Part shown: positions 16,777 through 24,477 of the stretch, piece after piece
Numbering within the stretch: the first letter of the stretch is position 1
How the letters are laid out: every line of letters starts with the position of its first letter
Assembly (NCBI GenBank): GCA_024279115.1
Contig: JAJRRW010000116.1
Location: 1 to 51,001 of the forward strand
DNA from: Alphaproteobacteria bacterium
GTDB lineage: Bacteria > Pseudomonadota > Alphaproteobacteria > Rhizobiales > JAKIUO01
Reading direction: 5' to 3'
Length of the DNA: 51,001 nucleotides
Notes under the pieces: generated by a model
What the model saw: the letters and a program-made list of their open reading frames with translations, nothing else
What the model was told of the DNA's origin: nothing
The model's database searches: none
Translations under genes and position numbers: made by a program

Positions 16777-18069
16777 TTACCCCATGGCCTGATTGAGGTC
16801 TTTGGCAATGTCGGTGGCGTCTTCGATGCCGATGGAGACGCGAATGACTTCGGGGCCAGCGCCAGCTTTGACCAGTGCTTCTTCGCTAAGTTGCGAATGG
16901 GTTGTGGAGGCCGGGTGCACGATCAGCGACCGAGTATCGCCAAGATTGGCCAGATGCGTGAACAGTTTGACATTGTTGACAAGGCTCTTGCCGGCATCAT
17001 AGCCGCCGGTCAGTCCAAAGGTGAACACGGAGCCAGCGCCTTTGGGCACATATTTTTGAGCCAGTGCATGATTGGCATGGCTTTCAAGGCCTGAATAGTT
17101 GACCCAGGCGACACGGCTGTCTTTTTCGAGCCATTTGGCAACCGCCAGGGCATTGTCGCAATGGCGCTGCATGCGCAAAGGCAGGGTCTCGATACCATTC
17201 AAGATCAAAAAGGCATTCATGGGAGCGATGCAGGGGCCAAGATCGCGCAAAGATAAAACGCGGGCCGCAATGGCAAAAGCAATATTGCCGAAGGCTTCGC
17301 CGAACACCTCTGCGAGCACCATATTATTATAGCTTTCGCAAGGCTGGCTGAGCGTTGGAAATTTATCGCTGGCCATCCAGTCGAAATTGCCGCCATCGAC
17401 GATCATGCCGCCCATGGAGTTGCCATGTCCGCCAAGGAATTTGGTCAAGGAATGAACGATGATATTGGCGCCATGTTCAAACGGGCGACACAGGTAAGGG
17501 GTGGCCATTGTATTATCGACGATCAGCGGTACACCAGCTTTTTGGGCGACAGCGGCGATGGCTTCGATATCGGTTACGAGACCGGCGGGATTGGCGATGG
17601 ATTCGATGAAAATGGCTTTGGTTTTGTCACTGACAAGGGCTTCAAAGCTGGCCGGGTCCTGAGTATCGGCCCATTGCACGCCCCAACCGAATTTTTTGAA
17701 AGACTGGGAGAATTGATTGATGGAGCCACCATAGAGCTGGCGCGCCGCGATGATTTCATCCCCTGGTTCCATGAGATTGTGAAAGACCATCAGCTGGGCA
17801 CCATGGCCAGATGCGGCGGCAACAGCGGCGGTGCCGCCTTCAAGGGCTGTGACGCGTTTTTCGAGCACATCTTGTGTGGGGTTCATGATGCGCGTGTAGA
17901 TATTGCCAAATTCTTGCAGGCCAAACAGGCGCGCCGCGTGATCTGCATCTTGAAAGGCATAAGCGGTGGTCTGGTAAATCGGCGTGGAACGCGCGCCGGT
18001 TGTTGGGTCGGGGGCAGCGCCGGCATGAATGGCGCGGGTATTGAAGGCCTGGGGAGTATCGTCTGACAT
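16777..18069 (-). CDS. metY: O-acetylhomoserine aminocarboxypropyltransferase / sulfhydrylase (MetY type)
   Basis: A 430-residue PLP enzyme of the Cys/Met metabolism family. It makes homocysteine (or methionine) from O-acetylhomoserine and sulfide or thiol. Landmarks are the start 'FNTRAIHAGAAPDPTTGAR', 'PIYQTTAYAF', 'YTRIMNPTQDVLEKRVTALE' and 'ASGHGAQ'. The PLP-binding lysine is in 'HSLTKFLGGHGNSMGG' (Lys near residue 210), and the end is 'VSIGIEDATDIAKDLNQAM'. The full length and all motifs are present, so it should be active. The start at 18069 (MSDDTPQAF) is the family start; the frame is open 21 codons further. The position is remarkable: it lies antisense between the large terminase and portal genes of the GTA-like cluster, splitting what is normally a continuous operon. 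Confidence 0.93.
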   Translation of the reverse strand: MSDDTPQAFNTRAIHAGAAPDPTTGARSTPIYQTTAYAFQDADHAARLFGLQEFGNIYTRIMNPTQDVLEKRVTALEGGTAAVAAASGHGAQLMVFHNLMEPGDEIIAARQLYGGSINQFSQSFKKFGWGVQWADTQDPASFEALVSDKTKAIFIESIANPAGLVTDIEAIAAVAQKAGVPLIVDNTMATPYLCRPFEHGANIIVHSLTKFLGGHGNSMGGMIVDGGNFDWMASDKFPTLSQPCESYNNMVLAEVFGEAFGNIAFAIAARVLSLRDLGPCIAPMNAFLILNGIETLPLRMQRHCDNALAVAKWLEKDSRVAWVNYSGLESHANHALAQKYVPKGAGSVFTFGLTGGYDAGKSLVNNVKLFTHLANLGDTRSLIVHPASTTHSQLSEEALVKAGAGPEVIRVSIGIEDATDIAKDLNQAMG

Positions 18070-18189
18070 GATGGGTGCTCTTTTGTTGTTTCTACCTCGT
18101 TTTAATCTGACGCATCTGCCAGTGCAGCGCAAATATTTTATCTGTTGAGGGTTTTCACGAGGCGTTTTTCGAATTGGAGTTCACACTTA

Positions 18190-19362
18190 ATGCCATCTTT
18201 TTTTCAAAAACTGTCCCACCTGTTTGAGCGAAAACAAAGCGCCACAGGCAGGCTGATTGCCATGCAAAGTGCGGGAGCGCCGGTTTGGACGCCGCGCGAT
18301 TATGCGGCGCTGGCCCGCGAAGGCTTTATGCAAAATGCCATATGCTATCGCTGTGTGCGCATGATTTCAGAAAGTGCCGCCTCTGTTCCTTTGAACCTGT
18401 TCGAGGGCAGGCAGTTGCTTGATGAACATGCTCTTTTGAGCTTGCTGAGACGCCCCAATAGTGTGCAATCGGGGCGCGACCTGCTGGAAGACTGGTATGG
18501 GCATTTGATGGTGGCGGGCAATGCCTATCTGGAGGCTGTCAGTCATGATCAACAGGTGATTGAGCTGCATGTGTTGCGCCCGGACCGCATGAAAGTGGTG
18601 CCAGGGACAGATGGCTGGCCCGAGTTTTACGAATATGATGTGGCGGGTCAGCAGATGCGCTTTCATCAAGGCGTTGAGGGACAAAAACCGATCCTGCATA
18701 TGTCCTTGTTCAACCCGCTCAACGATCATTATGGCATGAGCCCGATCGAAGCGGCGGCCTTTGGCATCGACATTCATAACGCGGCGGGGAGCTGGAACAA
18801 GGCGCTGCTCGACAATTCGGCAAGGCCGTCGGGAGCGCTTATTTATGATGCCAAGGATGCAAGTTTGAGTGTGGAGCAGTTTGAGCGCCTGAAAGGCGAG
18901 CTGGAAAGTGCTCATCAAGGCGCCAGCAATGCCGGTCGTCCCTTATTGCTTGAAGGAGGGCTTGACTGGAAGCCCATGGGATACTCTCCGCGCGATATGG
19001 ATTTCATCGAAGCCAAATGGGTGGCGGCAAGAGAAATTGCGCTGGCCCTTGGAGTGCCGCCCATGTTGCTTGGTATTCCAGGCGACAATACCTATTCCAA
19101 CTATGCCGAGGCCAACCGAACCTTTGGGCGACAAACAATCCTGCCGCTGGTTAATCGCACAAGTAGCGCGCTTACCAACTGGCTGGAGGAAACCTATGGG
19201 GAGGGTATTTGCCTGAAGCCGGATCTCAATAATATAGAGGCACTATCCTCCGAACGTGAGGCGCGCTGGCAACGCATCGCCAAAGCGGATTTTCTATCGA
19301 TCAACGAAAAGCGTGAAGCGCTGGGCTATGGGCCGATTGAGGGGGCCGATGCGATAGACTGA
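18190..19362 (+). CDS. GTA/HK97-type portal protein (g3)
   Basis: A 390-residue phage portal protein (HK97 family), forming the dodecameric ring through which DNA enters the head. Family landmarks are 'NAICYRCVRMISESAASVPL', 'LLRRPNSVQSGRDLLEDWYG' and 'MVAGNAYLEAV' near the start. Further on are 'HMSLFNPLNDHYGMSPIEAA', 'AARPSGALIY'-type text and 'GDNTYSNYAEANRTF'. It corresponds to RcGTA g3. ATG 18190 has 'ttggag' upstream and gives a typical start. The frame is open 15 codons further, without a better site. It is intact, but it is separated from g2 by metY and must therefore be expressed from another promoter or by a long read-through transcript. Confidence 0.92.
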   Translation: MPSFFQKLSHLFERKQSATGRLIAMQSAGAPVWTPRDYAALAREGFMQNAICYRCVRMISESAASVPLNLFEGRQLLDEHALLSLLRRPNSVQSGRDLLEDWYGHLMVAGNAYLEAVSHDQQVIELHVLRPDRMKVVPGTDGWPEFYEYDVAGQQMRFHQGVEGQKPILHMSLFNPLNDHYGMSPIEAAAFGIDIHNAAGSWNKALLDNSARPSGALIYDAKDASLSVEQFERLKGELESAHQGASNAGRPLLLEGGLDWKPMGYSPRDMDFIEAKWVAAREIALALGVPPMLLGIPGDNTYSNYAEANRTFGRQTILPLVNRTSSALTNWLEETYGEGICLKPDLNNIEALSSEREARWQRIAKADFLSINEKREALGYGPIEGADAID

Positions 19363-19363
19363 T

Positions 19364-19421
19364 AAAAAAACTTTTCGTCATCGCCGGGGCGCAAAATTGC
19401 TGATCCGGAAATGACGAAAAG
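19364..19421 (-). terminator. Intrinsic terminator for the antisense small gene
   Basis: A perfect 11-bp inverted repeat (CTTTTCGTCAT at 19371-19381 and ATGACGAAAAG at 19411-19421) with an inner CCGG pairing is followed, reading on the minus strand, by seven Ts (19364-19370). It lies 19 bases beyond the stop of the small minus-strand gene and just after the portal stop. Confidence 0.75.
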
Positions 19422-19439
19422 GAGTGGCAAAGGTCTGAC

Positions 19440-19649
19440 TTACTTTTCTTCCATCATATCAATGAATTTTTTCCAGGTGAGTCCTTTGCCGTTTGTTTTG
19501 TCTGTTTTCCCCTTGCACCATATGAGTTTTGTATTGGTTACAAAAAGTTTTCCGAGATACTTTCCTTTGGGTTCTCTAACTTCAAACTCGGTGCCGTTTG
19601 AGCCAACATTTAAATCTTTTACATTAAGCTCTTTGATACTCAGTTTCAT
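19440..19649 (-). CDS. Small protein inserted antisense between g3 and g4
   Basis: A 69-residue basic protein: 'MKLSIKELNVKDLNVGSNG', then 'FEVREPKGKYLGKLFVTNTK' and 'LIWCKGKTDKTNGKGLTWKK', ending 'FIDMMEEK'. The text resembles short uncharacterised bacterial proteins that share a 'GKLxVTxTKLIWCxGKTxxxNG' pattern (from memory). ATG 19649 is preferred; a TTG nine codons earlier is possible. The gene is visibly more AT-rich than its neighbours, is antisense to the GTA genes and carries its own terminator, so it looks like a self-contained insertion at the place where some GTA clusters have the small g3.5 gene. Its function is unknown. Confidence 0.55.
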   Translation of the reverse strand: MKLSIKELNVKDLNVGSNGTEFEVREPKGKYLGKLFVTNTKLIWCKGKTDKTNGKGLTWKKFIDMMEEK

Positions 19650-19893
19650 TTCGTATGTCCCGTTCTGTTTCGTCAAAGTTGTACAAAGTTTGTTGATTGC
19701 CCACGCACACTAGAAAAACTCTTTGTGCAAATCAATACCAGGTGAATATACAGCCACAGCCCTGTGGACTTTATCGGTTTTGCCGTTCGCAGCCAAGCGA
19801 TGCGTGGAGTTGAAATTAACGTCGAAAATGCCCGAGGCTTGAAACGCTCGCCCTTGTGACTTCATTCATTTTCTCAAGCAGTATTGGAACATC

Positions 19894-20568
19894 ATGAACG
19901 CAACTGACCAATGGTCGGTGTGCGAACGAAAGTTCGCGCCCCTTGATTTCAAAAGCATAAACCAGGATGGCAGCTTTGAAGGCTATGCCAGTCTGTTTGG
20001 GCAAAAGGATATGGGCGGTGATATCGTTGCAAAAGGAGCTTTTGCAGCGAGCCTTGAAAAACGGGGGGCTGGCGGTATTCGCATGTTGTTTCAGCATGAC
20101 CCGAGCGAACCCATCGGCGTCTGGCGTAAAATTATCGAAGATGCGCGCGGCCTGTTTGTGCGCGGCCAGCTATTGCCACAGGTCGCCAAGTCGAGAGAAA
20201 TTCTGGCACTGATGCGCGAGGGCGCGCTGGATGGTCTGTCGATCGGTTTTCGCACGGTGCGCGGCAAGTCTGACCGCAAGAACAGCACGCGCCAGCTTTT
20301 GGAAGTCGATCTGTGGGAGATCTCCATTGTGACCTTTCCCATGTTGCCACAAGCAAGGATCAGCAGCGTCAAGAGCGGGGCGTTACCTACGATGAGAGAA
20401 TTTGAGCGCTGGCTCGTGCGGGATGCCGGGTTTACGCGCTCCAATGCCAGGGCGGTGATTTGCTCTGGATTTAAAAACCTTGCCAGCAAGCGGGACGCTG
20501 CCGGTGAACAAAATGTGCAGCTGGCGAGCGCCATGCGTCGCGCAGCTAAGATGATGAAAAGGAATTGA
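19894..20568 (+). CDS. HK97-type prohead protease (GTA g4)
   Basis: A 224-residue prohead protease (HK97/U35 family) that cleaves the capsid delta domain during head maturation. The N-terminal 'FEGYASLFGQKDMGGDIVAK' is followed by 'LFQHDPSEPIG' (probable catalytic His68), 'GALDGLSIGFR' (probable Ser116) and 'LWEISIVTFPM'. The C-terminal tail (about 55 residues, 'MREFERWLVRDAGFTRSNAR') matches the scaffold-like extension seen in GTA g4 proteins. It precedes the capsid gene by one base, the usual protease-capsid pairing. It is intact. The 244 bases before it hold no recognisable gene, only a small CCACAG...CTGTGG palindrome. Confidence 0.92.
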   Translation: MNATDQWSVCERKFAPLDFKSINQDGSFEGYASLFGQKDMGGDIVAKGAFAASLEKRGAGGIRMLFQHDPSEPIGVWRKIIEDARGLFVRGQLLPQVAKSREILALMREGALDGLSIGFRTVRGKSDRKNSTRQLLEVDLWEISIVTFPMLPQARISSVKSGALPTMREFERWLVRDAGFTRSNARAVICSGFKNLASKRDAAGEQNVQLASAMRRAAKMMKRN

Positions 20569-20569
20569 A

Positions 20570-21786
20570 ATGACAGACTATGAAGACAAGGCGGCACCCG
20601 GTACGGATGTGGCGGGGGCGTTTGATGAGTTCATGCATGCTTTTGAAGAGTTTAAAAGCACCAATGATGAGCGGCTTGAACAGGTTGAAAAACGGGTCAG
20701 CGCCGATGTGGTGACCGAGGAAAAACTGGCCCGTCTCAACAAGACAATGGATCAAATCGTTGCAAAGTCGGTGCGTCCACCACTTGCCGGGGGAGCGCCA
20801 AATTCTGTTGCCGGCCTGCAGCACAAATCGGCCTTTGAAACCTATATGCGCAAGGGAGAGGCGGGCAATCTGCGCGCCCTGGAAAAAAGGCCCTGTCCGT
20901 TGGATCAGATCCAGATGGTGGCTACCTGGTGCCAAGCGAGACCGAAAATGCCGTGATGCGCTCGCTCAAGGATATTTCCCCCATTCGCGCCATTGCTGGT
21001 ATTCGCCAGGTCTCTGGCACCAGTTTCAAGAAACCGTTTTCCATCTCGGGACCAGGAACCGGCTGGGTAGGGGAAAGCGCCGCGCGCCCCGAAACCACCT
21101 CGCCAAGTCTGGCGGAGCTGACGTTTCCAACCATGGAGCTGTACGCCATGCCAGCCGCGACCTCGACCCTGCTCGATGATGCGGCGGTCAATGTGGATGA
21201 ATGGATCGCCGAAGAAGTGCGTATCGCCTTTGCCCAGCAGGAAGGCACGGCCTTTGTGTCAGGTGATGGTATCAACAAGCCAAAAGGATTTTTATCCTAT
21301 GCAAGGGTCGCCAATAGCAGTTGGACCTGGGGCAATCTTGGCTATGTGGCAACTGGTGTGAGCGGAGGCTTTGCGGCCACCGATCCGTCGGATAATCTCA
21401 TTGACCTTATATATAGTGTCAAATCCGGGTATCGCGGCAATGCTCATTGGGTGATGAACCGCTCAACCCAGGCGCAGATACGCAAAATCAAGGATGTGGA
21501 CGGCAACTATATCTGGCAACCAGGTACGCGGCTTGGCGAGGCCCCCACCTTGATGCACTTCCCGATCACCGAAAGTGAAGATATGCCAGATATCGCCGCC
21601 GACAGCGCGTCCATTGCGTTTGGTGATTTTGGCCGCGGCTATCTCATTGTCGATCGTATCGGTCTGCGGGTGCTGCGAGACCCTTACAGCTCCAAACCCT
21701 ATGTGTTGTTCTATACCACCAAGCGTGTGGGCGGCGGCGTGCAGGACTTTGAGGCGATCAAGCTGATGAAGTTCGGAATTAGTTAG
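20570..21786 (+). pseudogene. GTA major capsid protein (g5), one-base frameshift
   Basis: An HK97-fold capsid protein, RcGTA g5 type. The first frame gives the coiled delta domain ('FMHAFEEFKSTNDERLEQVE' and following) and the start of the capsid domain, up to 'GNLRALEK'. The rest ('SETENAVMRSLKDISPIRAI' to 'DFEAIKLMKFGIS') lies in the -1 frame. At the joint the sequence has six As (20883-20888). A seventh A would restore 'ALEKKALSVGSDPDGGYLVP', the expected family text, and a protein of about 405 residues. So a one-base deletion in a homopolymer is the simplest reading, either real or a sequencing slip. A programmed -1 shift is less likely, as the heptamer A AAA AGG is not a good slippery site. 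Confidence 0.88.
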
Positions 21787-21811
21787 GTTTAAGCACCTTT
21801 CAAAAGCAAGC

Positions 21812-22028
21812 CCTCGCCGGGCAGGCATCTTTGCAGATGGCATTGGGGAGCAGTCCCTACAGGCGCTAAGGTACGGCCAAACCTGCTTCGCAATCGGGGG
21901 GCTTCCCCCGAATGGGTTTGGGCAATAGCCCATTCGCGCAGCGAGGGGGCACTTAAGTTAGCGCCTATGGGGGCAGTCCCCAAATCCTGGTCTTTGCTTT
22001 CAGCTGAACAAGCTGCCGCCCGGCGAGG
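21812..22028. repeat. MITE-like repeat, copy B (g5/g6 gap)
   Basis: A 217-base element with the same perfect terminal inverted repeat as copy A (CCTCGCCGGG...CCCGGCGAGG), inverted relative to it. CAGCTGAACAAGCTG lies at 22001-22015. It is longer than copy A and holds several G/C-rich hairpins, for example GGGGGGCTTCCCCC and ATGGGGGCAGTCCCCA. It sits between capsid and adaptor genes. Confidence 0.7.
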
Positions 22029-22062
22029 GCATAGTTCCAATTACCCGCTTGCGGGTGATAAA

Positions 22063-22113
22063 GGGGAAGCGGGGGTGTTCCCTCCCTGCCACGCTCGCTT
22101 CCCCCGTTTTTTT
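22063..22113 (+). terminator. Intrinsic terminator between g5 and g6
   Basis: GGGGAAGCG (22063-22071) pairs with CGCTTCCCC (22096-22104), followed by CG and seven Ts. An alternative pairing CGGGGG/CCCCCG competes with it. It is preceded by another hairpin, ACCCGC-tt-GCGGGT. Transcription from the head genes would be expected to stop or pause here, 36 bases before g6. Confidence 0.75.
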
Positions 22114-22148
22114 GTGAAGACTTTTAAGTGAATTTGAAGGAATGTATC

Positions 22149-22727
22149 ATGGCGCTTGTTTTGGCAAATGGCCCCGCACTGGAACCTGTCTCGCTGGAGG
22201 AGGTCAAGGCGCATTTGCGGATTGATCACACGGATGAGGATGTATTGCTGGCCGCGCTTGTCACTGCGGGGCGTATTCATCTGGAAACCACGCTTGGTCT
22301 GTCATTTTTGACACAGCAATGGATACTGGTGCTGGACCAGTGGCCAGCGCAGCAAAGCGTCTCCTTGCCGCTTGGACCCGTGCAGCAAATTACCGCTATC
22401 ACTCTTTATGATGAGGATGATCAGGCCAGCGCGATTGATAGCTCCAGCTATGCCCTTGACGCGATTTCGCAGCCTTCCCGGGTGGTATGGCGCGCCAGTA
22501 TATCAAGGCCGAGGCCGGGGCGTGCTTATAATGGCATCGAGATTTCCCTGACGACGGGTTTTGGCTCAAATGCTGTTGATGTGCCGCAACCTTTGCGTCA
22601 GGCGATTTTATTATTGGTCGCTCATTGGTATGAAAACCGTGAGCCTGTTGCTCTGGCCACTGAGATCAAGGAGGTCCCGCAAATGGTTTCCATGCTTACC
22701 AATTCTTATCGGAGGGTGCGTCTATGA
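22149..22727 (+). CDS. GTA head-tail adaptor (g6)
   Basis: A 192-residue connector protein (phage gp6-like/HK97 gp6 family, TIGR02215-type). Its opening 'EPVSLEEVKAHLRIDHTDED' and 'LLAALVTAGRIHLETTLG' are typical, followed by a beta-rich middle ('LPLGPVQQITAITLYDE') and a final helix ('QAILLLVAHWYENREPVA'). It corresponds to RcGTA g6, which forms the adaptor ring below the portal. ATG 22149 follows 'gaagga'; an upstream in-frame GTG lacks support. The stop overlaps g7 by four bases (ATGA), which indicates coupling. Confidence 0.85.
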   Translation: MALVLANGPALEPVSLEEVKAHLRIDHTDEDVLLAALVTAGRIHLETTLGLSFLTQQWILVLDQWPAQQSVSLPLGPVQQITAITLYDEDDQASAIDSSSYALDAISQPSRVVWRASISRPRPGRAYNGIEISLTTGFGSNAVDVPQPLRQAILLLVAHWYENREPVALATEIKEVPQMVSMLTNSYRRVRL

Positions 22728-23053
22728 GTATGATGAACCCGGGTGCCTTGCGCCACAGGGTGGCCTTGGAAAGTGCCACCAAAACCAGCGATGGCGGGGG
22801 AGGTTCCATACTTGTCTGGGAACAAGTGGCCCTGTTGTGGGTGGCGATCAAACCGCTGTCCGGGCGAGAGCTGTTGTCTGCCGGGCAATTTGCCTCGCGC
22901 CTCACCCATCAAATAACATTGAGATACCGAACATCTGTGCTGCCCGAGATGCGCTTTCGTAAAGACAATCGTGTTTTCCAGATCAAGGCCGTCCTTGATG
23001 TGGAAGAGCGGCGGCGCTGGTTGCGCGCTCTTTGTGAAGAACGGGAGCTATAG
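22724..23053 (+). CDS. GTA head closure/stopper protein (g7)
   Basis: A 109-residue head-closure protein (SPP1 gp16-like, phage head-tail adaptor family). Landmarks are the opening 'GALRHRVALESATKTSDGGG', then 'LVWEQVALLWVAIKPLSGRE', 'SHRITLRYR'-type text here as 'LTHQITLRYR', and 'RVFQIKAVLDVEERRRWL', all typical of the beta-barrel stopper. In RcGTA g7 it closes the head after packaging and joins the tail. It starts within the g6 stop (ATGA overlap). It ends two bases before the next gene. Confidence 0.85.
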   Translation: MSMMNPGALRHRVALESATKTSDGGGGSILVWEQVALLWVAIKPLSGRELLSAGQFASRLTHQITLRYRTSVLPEMRFRKDNRVFQIKAVLDVEERRRWLRALCEEREL

Positions 23054-23055
23054 GT

Positions 23056-23448
23056 ATGAAGACATCGCCAGAATCACTCAAATCATCGCTGGAAAATAAT
23101 TTTGTGGAAAAATTCGAGCGCATTTCCTTTGATCGTGAAATGCGACTGATTGCCGAGCAATTGCGAGATCAAGCGCGCCAGGAGCTTAAGTATGATGGGT
23201 TTATGTGTGAGAATAAACAAAGGCTTATGGACTCTATCAAGGTCGTCCCCGGGTCAAAAAAAGACGAATATCTGGTGATCAGCGAGGGAGATTATGGCAA
23301 AGATTTGGAATTTGGTACGAGGAATTCCCTTGAAAAGCCTTGGTTCACCCCTGCTTTCGTCACGGTCACCAGATCAATTGGTAACTGTCTTCAAGGGGCA
23401 CTCAAACGAGCACTCCAGAAGGCAAGACGGCTTCACATTCGCAGGTGA
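23056..23448 (+). CDS. HK97 gp10-like minor head-tail protein
   Basis: A 130-residue protein. The N-terminal half is helical ('LKSSLENNFVEKFERISFDR', then 'MRLIAEQLRDQARQEL'). The C-terminal part, 'VISEGDYGKDLEFGTRNSLE' followed by 'KPWFTPAFVTVTRSI', has the 'E-x-G-T-x(n)-P-x-F-x-P-A' pattern of HK97 gp10-family (tail completion / neck) proteins. RcGTA has no such gene between g7 and g8, so this is an extra component relative to the reference cluster, at the place where true siphophages carry gp10. The gene follows g7 by two bases. The assignment rests on pattern and position. Confidence 0.65.
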   Translation: MKTSPESLKSSLENNFVEKFERISFDREMRLIAEQLRDQARQELKYDGFMCENKQRLMDSIKVVPGSKKDEYLVISEGDYGKDLEFGTRNSLEKPWFTPAFVTVTRSIGNCLQGALKRALQKARRLHIRR

Positions 23449-23603
23449 AATCAAGTCCCGCGGTCATCTGTGTTGTGTGGGCCGTCACATATAATCCGCC
23501 CCGATAGTATCAGGGGATAAGGCGTTTTGATTTGTGTCAGTTGTACCTCCCAGTTTTGTTGTTTCTATTTGTAAAGTTGCTCAATAGTTGTTGGAGTTAA
23601 GTC

Positions 23604-24017
23604 ATGAGTGAGAGTGCCAGTTGGTTGTTGCAAAAGAGTTTGGTGCAAGCGTTAAAGTCCGATGTTGCGTTGGTTGCCTTATTGAGTGGTGAAAGAGTTT
23701 ATGACAGCGTCCCCCAGCGCGCCGCCTATCCATTTGTGTCGATTGGCAATGCGGTCGATCGAGACTGGAGTACCAGTAGTGAGAGTGGTTTCGAGCATGC
23801 CCTGATCCTGCATGTCTGGTCAAAGGGCAAGGGTAAAAAGCAGTGCTTTGAGATTATGAATGCAGTTCGGCGTGTGTTGCATGATGGTGCGTTGGTTGTT
23901 GAAGGTCATGAGTTGGTAAATTTGCGTTTTGAGTTTTCAGATGCCCGTCTTGATCCAGATGGTGAGGCCTATCACGGCATCTTGCGTTTTCGAGCTGTTA
24001 CCGAAGTTGCTGCGTAG
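23604..24017 (+). CDS. GTA tail terminator (g8, DUF3168)
   Basis: A 137-residue DUF3168 protein. Landmarks are 'LQKSLVQALKSDVALVALLS', 'RVYDSVPQRAAYPFVSIGNA', 'EHALILHVWSKGKGKKQCFE' and the end 'HGILRFRAVTEV'. DUF3168 proteins form the tail terminator ring that ends tail-tube polymerisation and joins it to the head. The order matches RcGTA g8. A gap of 155 bases precedes it, with the hairpin CCCCGAT-agt-ATCaGGGG, and 'ttggagttaagtc' gives the ribosome binding site. The 5' half uses many TTG/GTT codons and looks lower in GC than neighbouring GTA genes. Confidence 0.85.
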   Translation: MSESASWLLQKSLVQALKSDVALVALLSGERVYDSVPQRAAYPFVSIGNAVDRDWSTSSESGFEHALILHVWSKGKGKKQCFEIMNAVRRVLHDGALVVEGHELVNLRFEFSDARLDPDGEAYHGILRFRAVTEVAA

Positions 24018-24363
24018 AGTTTTGTGAGTAGCGAGTAAGTATCCGAGTTGTTTGACGTGTATGCCCCCCGCGAATATAATAATTTGATCCGGGCCTGTTC
24101 TTCCTGTTCGTTCCAGATGGCAAGCTGAAGGCCCTGGTGACCTGGTAGTGCGTTGTAGCGAGTAAGAGTAAAGAGTAGTTGCAAGTTTTTGTTGTGCGTA
24201 TGAGTGAATTGAGTAGTTGCAGTTTGTTGCCGCGTTGAGTTCTCAAAAACGTTATTTTACCTCTCGTTTATGAGGGATGAAAATGTTGAGCGTTATAAAG
24301 GTTTGCGTCTTGCTTCGTATCGCTGGTTTGCGTATTGACTGAACGAAGAATTGATCTTGTGAA

Positions 24364-24385
24364 CGGGTAAAATCAACCCGGTTTT
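24364..24385 (+). terminator. Terminator-like hairpin 1 between g8 and g9
   Basis: CGGGT (24364-24368) pairs with ACCCG (24376-24380) around a seven-base loop; GTTTTT follows. The stem is short, and this is the weakest of the three hairpins. Confidence 0.45.
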
Positions 24386-24399
24386 TGAGCAGAGTTATG

Positions 24400-24427
24400 A
24401 AACGGTCCCTCAGTCAGGGGCCGTTTT
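24400..24427 (+). terminator. Terminator-like hairpin 2 between g8 and g9
   Basis: AAACGGTCCC pairs with GGGGCCGTTT (one T-G wobble) around the loop TCAGTCA; four Ts overlap and end the stem. The strength is moderate. Confidence 0.55.
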
Positions 24428-24451
24428 GTGTTTGGTGGTCTGAGTTTTTTC

Positions 24452-24477
24452 AAGGGTCCCTTTTGGGGACCCTTTTT
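24452..24477 (+). terminator. Strong intrinsic terminator 3 between g8 and g9
   Basis: A nine-base perfect stem (AAGGGTCCC with GGGACCCTT) around a five-base loop is followed by five Ts. It is the clearest of three consecutive hairpins and would separate the g1-g8 and g9-g15 transcripts. Confidence 0.75.

Noticed and set aside
20879-20895. Programmed -1 ribosomal frameshift in the capsid gene
   Set aside because: The needed shift is -1 at an A-run, but the zero-frame heptamer is A AAA AGG, where the A-site tRNA would re-pair poorly, and no capsid of GTA type is known to need a shift. A one-base deletion explains the data more simply.
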